DNA of 6,501 bases. Origin: Halobacteriales archaeon QH_10_65_19 (GTDB taxonomy: Archaea; Halobacteriota; Halobacteria; Halobacteriales; Haloarculaceae). The DNA lies in NCBI GenBank assembly GCA_003022085.1, contig PXQK01000118.1, positions 2,982 to 9,482 on the forward strand. The letters run 5' to 3'. The notes beneath the pieces are model-generated. The model did not search any database, was not told the origin of the DNA, and saw nothing but the letters and a program-made list of their open reading frames with translations. Shown one piece after another: positions 1-5,777 of the stretch; the stretch's first letter is position 1, and each line of letters opens with the position of its first letter. Made by a program: the position numbers and the translations under genes.

Positions 1-113
1 TTACGATTGTCCGCAAGGTGGCTCATATCCACGGCTGGTCGGTCACCGTGACCGACGGCACTGATGGCGGCGCGCGCTTCGAGTTCCGGGGCGTTCGCTT
101 TACCGGTGAATAA
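1..113 (+). CDS. C-terminal end of a sensor histidine kinase (partial, 5' end outside window)
   Basis: The frame beginning at base 3 is open for 36 codons and stops at the TAA at 111-113. The visible tail contains TIVRKVAHIHGWSVTV followed by a Gly-Gly-Ala-Arg-Phe-Glu-Phe stretch. This matches the end of the HATPase domain of histidine kinases: the helix after the G2 box (usually L-x-I-V-x-x-I-x-x-x-H-G-W), then the last beta strands with the G-G-A-x-F-x-F/I pattern. The family autophosphorylates a histidine and passes the phosphate to a response regulator; haloarchaeal members are often PAS-rich and lack an obvious partner. The sensor part, the H box and the N box lie outside the window, so its signal is unknown. 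The family call rests on only 36 residues but they are characteristic. Confidence 0.75.
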   Translation, partial: TIVRKVAHIHGWSVTVTDGTDGGARFEFRGVRFTGE

Positions 114-125
114 TACTGACGGACG

Positions 126-141
126 AAAATCCGGGATTTTT
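126..141 (+). terminator. Inverted repeat with T tract after the kinase gene
   Basis: Bases 126-132 (AAAATCC) and 134-140 (GGATTTT) are perfect inverted copies around a single G, and the right arm runs into a five-T stretch (137-141), 12 bases after the kinase stop codon. A T-rich tract just after a stop codon is what archaeal RNA polymerase uses to terminate. The one-base centre means the inner pairs would have to open to form a loop, so the T tract may matter more than a hairpin. A second short inverted repeat, CCCGC at 143-147 and GCGGG at 157-161, follows immediately. Function is inferred from position. Confidence 0.45.
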
Positions 142-269
142 GCCCGCCAGTATTGAGCGGGTGATTCCGCATTGTTCGGGCCGTTCACGGGTCGCTCCGC
201 TTCCCGCTTACTTTTCGAGGTGTCGCTCCGACGAGACGTGTCGGTACTGCGCTTCCCCGATGTCTCACC

Positions 270-301
270 CCGGAGCCGGTCGATCCCGGAGCCAGTCGAT
301 C
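270..301. repeat. 16-bp tandem direct repeat upstream of the glycosyltransferase promoter
   Basis: Two adjacent 16-base units, CCGGAGCCGGTCGATC (270-285) and CCGGAGCCAGTCGATC (286-301), differ at one position (G278 versus A294). They are followed by the palindrome CCCCGGGG (301-308) and end nine bases before the TATA-like box of the next gene. The placement just upstream of a core promoter would fit a duplicated binding site for a regulator, but a chance duplication in GC-rich intergenic DNA is equally possible. Confidence 0.5.
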
Positions 302-310
302 CCCGGGGAG

Positions 311-317
311 TTTATAA
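311..317 (+). promoter_or_regulatory. TATA box for the glycosyltransferase gene (leaderless promoter)
   Basis: TTTATAA at 311-317 is an AT island in GC-rich DNA and lies 24-30 bases before the ATG at 341. In haloarchaea transcription starts about 25 bases after the TATA box, which would put the first transcribed base at or within a few bases of the ATG, giving a leaderless mRNA. GGGAGGGG at 322-329 and GAGGGGT at 334-340 resemble Shine-Dalgarno sequences but would probably not be transcribed, or only barely. Confidence 0.65.
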
Positions 318-340
318 CCCAGGGAGGGGTATAGAGGGGT

Positions 341-1243
341 ATGGATCTCTCGGTAGTGGTCCCGACACTCAACGCCCGCGAGGAACTTACGGGTTGTCTG
401 GACACGCTGACCGAGCACGCGCCGGACACGGAGGTCGTCGTCGTCAACGGTCCGTCCTCGGACGGGACAACGGGGATGGTGCAGGAGCACGAGGGTGTGG
501 ACGTTCTGGTCGAGGTGGCAGACCGAACGGTCAACGTGGCACGGAACGCGGGTATCGACAGGGCCAGCGGAGACGTGATCGCGTTCGTCGATCACACGCT
601 CAGGGTGAGCGAGCGGTGGAGTTCTGCGATCGAGTCGGCGCTTGCGGACGCCGACGGCACGACCGGGCCGACGGGGAACCGCGGGGACAGCCCGGGTAAC
701 GGGCTCTCACCGGAGTCGCGGACGATCGCCGGTCGTGAGGTGACCTACTTCGATCCGGGCAACGTGGCCTTCGACCGCCAGGTGCTGGACGACCTGGACG
801 GGTTCGACGAGTACCTGGCGATCGGGGGGTCACGGGACCTCGCCCACCGGTTCGCTGCCAGCGAGTACGAGATGACGTGGGCCGGGGATATGACAGCGAC
901 CGGCGGGCTCAGCGCCGACGGCGGCAAGCGGGAGCCCGACCGCAACTGGAAGTACCGCTCGCTGGCCTACCGGCTGGTCAAAAACTACGGCGTCAGACCC
1001 TCGGTCGGCTGGCGTCTGCTGTCACACGCGTGTTCGGACGCCGCGTCCGGCATCCGCTCGGTTGTCGGGGGCGACAGACAGCCCTCGTGGTGGCTCGGCA
1101 GCGGCCGGGACGTCGCCACTGGCCTGGTTCTGGGGTGCAAGGACGGCGTGGTCACACGGCGCCGGGACCGCACCGCACGCCGGAATCCGCGTGGCCGGTC
1201 CTCGCGGGCCGACCGGGCCGTGACGGTGTACGACTGGCGGTGA
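341..1243 (+). CDS. Family 2 glycosyltransferase (GT-A fold), acceptor unknown
   Basis: 300 residues. The N-terminal half is a GT2 nucleotide-sugar-binding domain: the opening strand SVVVPTLN (residues 4-11), VVVNGPSSDGT (33-43, in place of the usual V-D-D-G-S-x-D-G-T), and NVARNAGIDRASGDVIAFVD (65-84). The second half has the acceptor-side pattern DPGNVAFDR (138-146), GFDEYLA (154-160) and SRDLAHR (164-170) in place of E-D-x-D-L-x-x-R. Such enzymes transfer a sugar from a nucleotide or dolichol-phosphate donor to a glycan, lipid or protein at the cytoplasmic membrane face. The DXD metal site reads V-D-H-T (83-86), so it is degenerate. I see no transmembrane helix; the last 30 residues are Arg-rich and end in VYDWR, which could touch membrane or acceptor. 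The start is fixed by the TATA box 24-30 bases upstream. The gene stands alone, so its pathway (N-glycosylation, exopolysaccharide or glycolipid) cannot be told. Confidence 0.82.
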   Translation: MDLSVVVPTLNAREELTGCLDTLTEHAPDTEVVVVNGPSSDGTTGMVQEHEGVDVLVEVADRTVNVARNAGIDRASGDVIAFVDHTLRVSERWSSAIESALADADGTTGPTGNRGDSPGNGLSPESRTIAGREVTYFDPGNVAFDRQVLDDLDGFDEYLAIGGSRDLAHRFAASEYEMTWAGDMTATGGLSADGGKREPDRNWKYRSLAYRLVKNYGVRPSVGWRLLSHACSDAASGIRSVVGGDRQPSWWLGSGRDVATGLVLGCKDGVVTRRRDRTARRNPRGRSSRADRAVTVYDWR

Positions 1244-1248
1244 CACTG

Positions 1249-3003
1249 TCACTCCTGCCAGCGCGCGTCGGCCAGTGTCCGCTGGACGGCGGTTTCACCG
1301 ATCGATGTCGCCAGCGTCTCGTAGCCCGCACGCTCCCCCCGGTCGTCGGCGTCCGCGACCAGCCGGGAGACGATGAACTCGGGCGTCGACCGTCCCACGG
1401 TCTCGAACCGCGGCTGGTAGTCGACCTCGAGTTCCAGGTCGGTCGTCAACCCCTCGGCGAAGATGCCGTCCGTCCGCGCCTCGGCCGGGAGGGGTTCGAG
1501 GTCGTCCGCGAGGTGTGTCACGAAAACGCCGAGCGCCTCCCGGTCGACCGTTAGCTGTACCAGCCCGTGCAGCAGGTCCGCCGCGCTGCCGGGTTCGGTG
1601 ATCGCCTCGAACTCGTCGACGAGCATCAGCGTCTTACCGCCCTCGGAGACCGGCGGCACGACCGACCGGAGCGTCGACTCCAGCACGCCGGCGTTGAAAC
1701 TCGCGTGCCGGCGGTGGAACACCACCGTCTCGACAACGCCGACCTCGGCGTGGCGCGCCGGCACCGGGAGCCCCATCTGTGCGAGCAACTGCACCTGACA
1801 GAGCGTCTCTAGCAGCGTCGTTTTCCCGCCGCTGTTCGCACCTGTCAGTACTGCCACCCGGTCCTCAGGTGGTCGATTCGGACTCGACACCGGCATGTCG
1901 TGGTCGCCGACCGCGTAGGTGATGGGCTGAACCGACTCGTCGCCGTCAGCCAAAAAAAGGTTGCGGGCCCCGATCACGCCACAGACGTCCCGGTCGACGA
2001 ACGACGGCCGCACCAGGTCGAACGCGATCGCGAACCGGGCGAGCGACGTCGACACCGCGATCTCCTCAACGGCGTCGACCGCCGTTTCGATCTGATCCGT
2101 CGCCGCGTCGAGCGTCTCGGAGAGCTCCGCGGCAACCGCCTCTTCGCGGCTTCTGACCTCGTCCCGGAGATCCGTCGCGAGCGTCCGCATAGTCTCTTCC
2201 AGGAAGTCCCGGGCGTCGGTCGCGCCGGTCGGCATCGCCTCGCGTACCTGCGAGACGTCGACGCCGGTCTCGTCTGTCACCTGTCGTACCAGTTCCCCGC
2301 GGAGTTGCTCGGTGCCGCGGGCCCCGTCCTGGACCCGCTCGAGGAGGTCCCCCGGCGTCGCGGCTGCGTCCTCGACACTTCCGAGCTGCTCGCGGAGCGA
2401 GTCGAGCCGGTCGTCGGCGCCGGATCCCACCCGGTCGCCGCCCCCGTTGAGGCCGCTCAACGCCGCAACCGCGTCGTCGAGCACGACAGGATCGAGGCCG
2501 GCAAGCGGCGCGAACACGCCGCCGTCGAGTCCGGCCTCCCGGAGCGCCAGCGCGGCTTCGACGGCCGCCCTGTCACCGCCTCCGGCGTCGTCGTACTCCC
2601 CGAAGGCAGCCAGGACGGCGCTCCGTTCGTCCTCCGAGAGCCCCTGCCAGCTGTCCCGGGCCTCCATCACGTCGTCGAGCCTGTCGATCATTGCCCCCCG
2701 GGTCGAGAGCGGCGTCAGGATCCGTATCCGGTCGGCCGCGTCCGCCGTGACGGCGAACTCCCCGAGCAGGTCCAGCAGCTGTTTGTAGACCTGGCGCGCG
2801 TCGCCGGTTGCCAGCAGGTCCATCGCCTCGCCGCCGTGGGCGTGTCGGAGGATACGGGTCGCCCGCCCGCGGGGCAGCCCCGCCCCGGTCAACGTCCGGA
2901 TGTCCGTGGATTCGATGGCCCCGATCGACGCCTCGACGCCGAGTTCGGACGTCAGCAGGTCCCGGGTCTTCGGTCCGATCCCCCAGTAGTCCTCCAGTCG
3001 CAT
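1249..3003 (-). CDS. MutS-family ATPase with N-terminal helix-hairpin-helix (MutS2/MutS5-like)
   Basis: 584 residues. A helix-hairpin-helix starts the protein (GIGPKTRDLL, residues 8-17, continuing to about residue 55), a non-specific DNA-binding motif. Residues about 60-320 are helical and acidic, with a probable long coiled coil at 265-317 like the MutS core/clamp helices. The MutS ATPase domain follows: Walker A TGANSGGKTT (387-396), Walker B TLMLVDEFEA (458-467, catalytic E464) and the switch histidine in FVTHLADDL (494-502). The MutS1 mismatch-recognition domain (F-x-E) and a C-terminal Smr nuclease domain are both absent. The family binds branched or otherwise unusual DNA and, in some bacteria, collided ribosomes; its archaeal role is unsettled, so a mismatch-repair label would overstate it. 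I chose the ATG at 3001-3003 because the HhH follows directly; the frame stays open to 3231, but that stretch overlaps the divergent gene and looks non-coding. The stop is 5 bases from the convergent glycosyltransferase stop. Confidence 0.85.
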   Translation of the reverse strand: MRLEDYWGIGPKTRDLLTSELGVEASIGAIESTDIRTLTGAGLPRGRATRILRHAHGGEAMDLLATGDARQVYKQLLDLLGEFAVTADAADRIRILTPLSTRGAMIDRLDDVMEARDSWQGLSEDERSAVLAAFGEYDDAGGGDRAAVEAALALREAGLDGGVFAPLAGLDPVVLDDAVAALSGLNGGGDRVGSGADDRLDSLREQLGSVEDAAATPGDLLERVQDGARGTEQLRGELVRQVTDETGVDVSQVREAMPTGATDARDFLEETMRTLATDLRDEVRSREEAVAAELSETLDAATDQIETAVDAVEEIAVSTSLARFAIAFDLVRPSFVDRDVCGVIGARNLFLADGDESVQPITYAVGDHDMPVSSPNRPPEDRVAVLTGANSGGKTTLLETLCQVQLLAQMGLPVPARHAEVGVVETVVFHRRHASFNAGVLESTLRSVVPPVSEGGKTLMLVDEFEAITEPGSAADLLHGLVQLTVDREALGVFVTHLADDLEPLPAEARTDGIFAEGLTTDLELEVDYQPRFETVGRSTPEFIVSRLVADADDRGERAGYETLATSIGETAVQRTLADARWQE

Positions 3004-3027
3004 CGGGTTGATACTGTGTGGGAGACC

Positions 3028-3036
3028 TCTTAGTGA
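3028..3036 (-). promoter_or_regulatory. Weak TATA-like element for the MutS-family gene
   Basis: Read on the minus strand the element is TCACTAAGA, 25-33 bases upstream of the ATG at 3003. The spacing fits a leaderless haloarchaeal transcript and there is no Shine-Dalgarno sequence before the start. The AT match is poor, so this is a positional inference that also supports the downstream start choice. Confidence 0.3.
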
Positions 3037-3055
3037 TTGCCCACTCGGGCGAGAG

Positions 3056-3062
3056 TTTATAT
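3056..3062 (+). promoter_or_regulatory. TATA box for the pilin-like gene (leaderless promoter)
   Basis: TTTATAT at 3056-3062 sits 24-30 bases before the ATG at 3086, the same geometry as the box at 311-317. It predicts transcription starting at or near the ATG. It also argues against starts upstream in the same open frame (back to 3008), which would lie before the promoter. Confidence 0.65.
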
Positions 3063-3085
3063 TCGAAAGCCAGACCAGAGACCCC

Positions 3086-3574
3086 ATGCGTCGCAAACCC
3101 AATGCATTCGAAGATGACGAACGCGCAATCGAGGGACTGCCGATACGGCTCGTCATTGCGCTCGTGGTCGGGGTGGCGGCCCTGTCACTGATGATGAGTA
3201 TGTTGTCGACGTTCGATAACTTCGGGAACACCGAGGTTACGACCGAGCACGATCAGAACCTCGTGACCCCCGATGGTGGGTCCTACGAGAATGTCACACT
3301 CAGCGTCGTGACCGACGACGGCGACCCCGTAGAGAACGCCGACATCCTGATCAGGAGCGGATCGCTGACACTCGCAGACGGGCCGATCGACCTACACACG
3401 GGCGAGAATTCCAACGAGGCAACACTTGCCTTCGGCGAGGGCGAGGACGAGGCCACACTCGACTTCCGCTCGGATCAGGACCGTGGCACGCTACAGGTAG
3501 AGGTACATCCACCGACCGACAGTGACTACGTCGACAACGACGACAACCCCGAGATAACGGTGGTCAAAGGATAA
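3086..3574 (+). CDS. Small membrane-anchored pilin-like protein with acidic extracellular domain
   Basis: 162 residues, function unknown. A short charged N-terminus (MRRKPNAFEDDERA, 1-14) leads into IEGLPIRLVIALVVGVAALS (15-34), continuing hydrophobic to about residue 40: one transmembrane helix. A charged segment ending in R-A or R-G just before a hydrophobic stretch resembles archaeal type IV pilin-like precursors cut by the PibD peptidase, but the Glu two residues after the Ala is not a canonical site, so an uncleaved membrane anchor is also possible. Residues 65-162 are acidic and look beta-rich (ENVTLSVVTDDGDPVENADI), like an Ig-like or carboxypeptidase-regulatory fold, and contain one N-x-T sequon (N69-V-T). 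I recall similar openings (A-I-E-G-L-P-I-R-L-V-I-A-L) in other haloarchaeal hypothetical proteins but cannot name the family with certainty. It probably faces outward. It is transcribed divergently from the MutS-family gene, 82 bases apart. Confidence 0.72.
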   Translation: MRRKPNAFEDDERAIEGLPIRLVIALVVGVAALSLMMSMLSTFDNFGNTEVTTEHDQNLVTPDGGSYENVTLSVVTDDGDPVENADILIRSGSLTLADGPIDLHTGENSNEATLAFGEGEDEATLDFRSDQDRGTLQVEVHPPTDSDYVDNDDNPEITVVKG

Positions 3575-3725
3575 GGAGCATCGTACCGGACACGTCTGCC
3601 GCCGCGATAGACCCAATGTGACCCGGGAGCCGAACTGGCGCTCACACAGTCATGGTCCAACCTGGGGTCCGATGACCGCGGCCGGCGATAACAAACAGTT
3701 AGTGGCCGCTCCCCAACACGGAGGT
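3575..3725. other. Intergenic gap between the pilin-like gene and hisD
   Basis: 151 bases with no supported gene. The reading frame of hisD stays open back to a GTG at 3618, but the encoded 36 residues are not HisD-like. A relatively AT-rich patch at 3688-3701 (ATAACAAACAGTTA), 25-38 bases before the hisD ATG, is the best candidate core promoter, though it is not a good TATA box. No T tract follows the pilin-like gene, so readthrough into hisD cannot be excluded. Confidence 0.4.
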
Positions 3726-4997
3726 ATGGAGACACGCTCGATCGCGGATCTCGGACCGGACGAACGGCGGGCAATCTTCGACCGCGCGAGCGGCGTTGAC
3801 GCCGTTCGGCAGGACGTACAGGGGATTGTCGACCACGTCCGCGAAGCAGGCGACGTGGCGCTACGGGAGTACGCCGAGGAGTTCGACGACGTCTCGATCG
3901 GCAACGTCGACGTCACCGACAGGGCGGAGCGCGCTGTCGATCAGGTCGACGACAGCGTCCTGTCGGCGATCGAGGACGCTGCCGAAAACATCCGCGAGTT
4001 CCACCAGCGACAGCGGCCCGAGGACTGGCGGGAGTCGTTCGACGGACGGGAGCTCGGCCGGCGGTTCCGGCCGCTCGAGAGCGCAGGTGTGTACGCGCCC
4101 GGCGGCACTGCCAGCTACCCGTCGAGTGCGCTGATGGGCGTGATCCCGGCGGACGTTGCCGGCGTCGAGCACATCGCGGTCGCAACGCCGCCTGCGGAGA
4201 CGCTGCCGCCGGCGACGCTGGCGGCGATCCACGTCGCCGGCGCTGACGCAGTCTACCAGGTCGGCGGCGCGCAGGCGATCGCCGCTCTCGCCTACGGGAC
4301 CGAGACCGTCACGGGCTGTGACATCGTCGTCGGGCCGGGCAACAGGTGGGTGACCGCCGCGAAGGCAGAGGTGCGAGGAGATGTCGGGATCGACTTCCTG
4401 GCCGGGCCCAGCGAACTGCTGGTGGTCGCCGACGGGACTGCCGACCCGGAGCTGGTCGCGGCCGACCTGGTCGCACAGGCCGAGCACGACACCGACGCCG
4501 CCGTCGCCGCTGTCACAGCCGACGAGGAGCTCGCCGAACGGATCGCCGACGCCGTCGAGTCGCGGGCGACCGACCAGCCGCGCGAAGCGGTCATCAGCGG
4601 CGCGCTCGACAACGAGGCCAGCGGCGTCTTTCTCGCACGCTCGATGAGCGAGGCGACGCTGTTCGCCGAGGAGTACGCGGCCGAGCACCTCGCGATCCTC
4701 GCCGCGGACGAGGAGGCGCTGCTCGACCGGATCGACAGCGTGGGATCGGCCTTTCTCGGCCCCGACAGCCCGGTCGCGGCCGGCGATTACGCCAGCGGAC
4801 CGAACCACGTGCTCCCGACCGGAGGCGGCGCGCGCCGCGTCGGTGGGCTCTCTGTCGAGGCGTTCCTGCGCTCCTCGACCGTCCAGCGGCTCTCACGCGA
4901 CTCGCTCGCCGAGGTCGCGGAGACGATCACGACGCTGGCGCGCACAGAGGGGCTGGAGGCCCACGCCGAGAGCGTCGAGCACCGGTTCGGGGAGTGA
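3726..4997 (+). CDS. hisD: Histidinol dehydrogenase
   Basis: 423 residues, normal full length. It is the cytoplasmic zinc enzyme that oxidises L-histidinol to L-histidine in two NAD+-dependent steps, the end of histidine biosynthesis. Family blocks are intact: GVYAPGGTASYPSSALMGVI (121-140), YQVGGAQAIAALAYGT (177-192), VVGPGNRWVTAAK (201-213), GIDFLAGPSELLVVAD (221-236), and SGPNHVLPTGG (357-367). By alignment from memory with the E. coli enzyme, the zinc ligands are Q251, H254, D354 and H413, and the catalytic pair is E320-H321 in YAAEHLAIL. All key residues are present, so it should be active. The ATG at 3726 gives the usual N-terminus (METRSIADL). GGAGGT abuts that ATG with no spacer, too close to act as a normal ribosome site, which suggests a leaderless message. 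No other his gene is in the window, as is common in haloarchaea, whose his genes are scattered. Confidence 0.96.
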   Translation: METRSIADLGPDERRAIFDRASGVDAVRQDVQGIVDHVREAGDVALREYAEEFDDVSIGNVDVTDRAERAVDQVDDSVLSAIEDAAENIREFHQRQRPEDWRESFDGRELGRRFRPLESAGVYAPGGTASYPSSALMGVIPADVAGVEHIAVATPPAETLPPATLAAIHVAGADAVYQVGGAQAIAALAYGTETVTGCDIVVGPGNRWVTAAKAEVRGDVGIDFLAGPSELLVVADGTADPELVAADLVAQAEHDTDAAVAAVTADEELAERIADAVESRATDQPREAVISGALDNEASGVFLARSMSEATLFAEEYAAEHLAILAADEEALLDRIDSVGSAFLGPDSPVAAGDYASGPNHVLPTGGGARRVGGLSVEAFLRSSTVQRLSRDSLAEVAETITTLARTEGLEAHAESVEHRFGE

Positions 4998-5028
4998 TCA
5001 CCCGGCGCCCGTCCCGACGCGGGATCGA

Positions 5029-5037
5029 TTACTTAAG
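5029..5037 (+). promoter_or_regulatory. TATA-like box for radB
   Basis: TTACTTAAG at 5029-5037 is the AT-rich part of the 66-base hisD-radB gap and lies 27-35 bases before the GTG at 5064. It implies that radB has its own promoter rather than depending only on readthrough from hisD, and that the transcript starts close to 5060-5064, favouring the GTG start over the TTG at 5058. Confidence 0.5.
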
Positions 5038-5063
5038 TTGGATGGCGACGTTACCTGTTGGTA

Positions 5064-5756
5064 GTGACAGATCCGATTCCGACAGGCTGTGAGCCGGTGG
5101 ACGACCTCCTGGGCGGCGGGTTCGAGCGGGGAGGTGTCACCCAGGTGTACGGGCCGCCCGCCGCGGGAAAGAGCAACCTCGTACTGTCAGCGGCCGTTGA
5201 GGCGGCCACAGTGGGGGAGTCGTCGCTGTACATCGACACAGAGGGGCTCTCCGTCGACAGGATGGAACAGATCGCGAGCGCGCACCCCGGAGAGGACCTC
5301 GACGGGATCGCCTCCCACATCATCGTTACGGAGGCACTCACGTTCGATGAGCAGCGCGAAGCCGTCCAGGACGCCTCGGAGTTCGCCGACCGGGTCGACC
5401 TGATCGTTCTCGACAGCGCGACCGGGTTCTACCGGCTCGAACGCACCGAGCAGGACGGGGCCGAGGCGCTCCGGGCGGTCGCACGCCAGATCACGCACCT
5501 CCTGTCGCTGGCCCGCAAACACGACATCGCCGTCGGGTTCACCAACCAGGTGTACACCGATCCCGAGAGCGAGACCACCAGCGCACTCGGCGGTCACACG
5601 CTGGACCACTGGTCGGCGGTTATCCTCCGTCTCGACCGGTTCCGGGGTGGGAACCGCCGGGCGACACTCGAAAAACACCAGTCCCGGGAGGCCGGTGAAA
5701 CTGCCCAGTTCAGGATCACCGGGGACGGTCTCGAAGGCGGGGCGCCGGGACGGTAG
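5064..5756 (+). CDS. radB: RadB, archaeal RecA/Rad51-family recombination mediator
   Basis: 230 residues: a bare RecA-type ATPase core without the N-terminal HhH domain of RadA, which is the hallmark of euryarchaeal RadB. The opening TDPIPTGCEPVDDLLGGG (2-19) leads to Walker A GPPAAGKS (30-37). Strand SLYIDTEG (54-61) carries the catalytic-glutamate region, and Walker B is LIVLDS (113-118). FTNQVY (159-164) and ALGGHTLDHWS (174-184) form the L2 and following region. RadB binds RadA and DNA and helps RadA load in recombinational repair; its own strand exchange is weak or absent. The first in-frame codons are TTG (5058), GTA (5061) and GTG (5064), with no ATG nearby; GTG gives the family-like start M-T-D and fits the TATA-like box. 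Its stop is 21 bases from the convergent phoU stop. From memory, radB and a pst-phoU cluster are also near each other in Haloferax volcanii. Confidence 0.93.
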   Translation: MTDPIPTGCEPVDDLLGGGFERGGVTQVYGPPAAGKSNLVLSAAVEAATVGESSLYIDTEGLSVDRMEQIASAHPGEDLDGIASHIIVTEALTFDEQREAVQDASEFADRVDLIVLDSATGFYRLERTEQDGAEALRAVARQITHLLSLARKHDIAVGFTNQVYTDPESETTSALGGHTLDHWSAVILRLDRFRGGNRRATLEKHQSREAGETAQFRITGDGLEGGAPGR

Positions 5757-5777
5757 CGCCTTCCCGCCTCGGGGCGA

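Noticed and set aside
172..699. + strand open frame across the glycosyltransferase promoter
   Set aside because: Arg/Gly-rich out-of-frame reading with no motif; the glycosyltransferase frame has clear GT2 motifs.
877..1554. + strand open frame bridging the glycosyltransferase and MutS-like genes
   Set aside because: Arg-rich translation, no motif, and it overlaps two better supported genes.
1900..3033. Long + strand open frame (377 codons) opposite the MutS-family gene
   Set aside because: It is the antisense shadow of a gene with intact Walker motifs. Its translation is Arg/Pro-rich and low in complexity with no recognisable domain, as expected from GC-rich antisense frames.
3008..3085. 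Upstream extension of the pilin-like gene to 3008
   Set aside because: It would place the start before the TATA box at 3056-3062 and would add residues ahead of the typical short charged leader.
3004..3231. Upstream extension of the MutS-family gene to an ATG at 3231
   Set aside because: The added 76 residues are opposite the pilin-like gene and do not resemble the family. The HhH begins directly after the ATG at 3003, and the promoter elements lie inside the extension.
3618..3725. Upstream extension of hisD to a GTG at 3618
   Set aside because: The added 36 residues have no match to the HisD N-terminus; METRSIADL is a normal beginning and gives the normal length.
3861..4808. - strand open frame (315 codons) opposite hisD
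   Set aside because: hisD is certain from its motifs. The antisense product shows no family pattern, and the frame is open because GC-rich codons give few stops.
5007..5028. Possible hairpin after hisD (CCCG/CGGG arms)
   Set aside because: Only four perfect pairs with an eight-base loop and no T tract; expected by chance in this base composition.
4346..5092. + strand open frame (248 codons) overlapping hisD and the start of radB
   Set aside because: The product is almost entirely Arg, Gly and Ala, a frame-shifted reading of hisD, unlike the acidic haloarchaeal proteins here.
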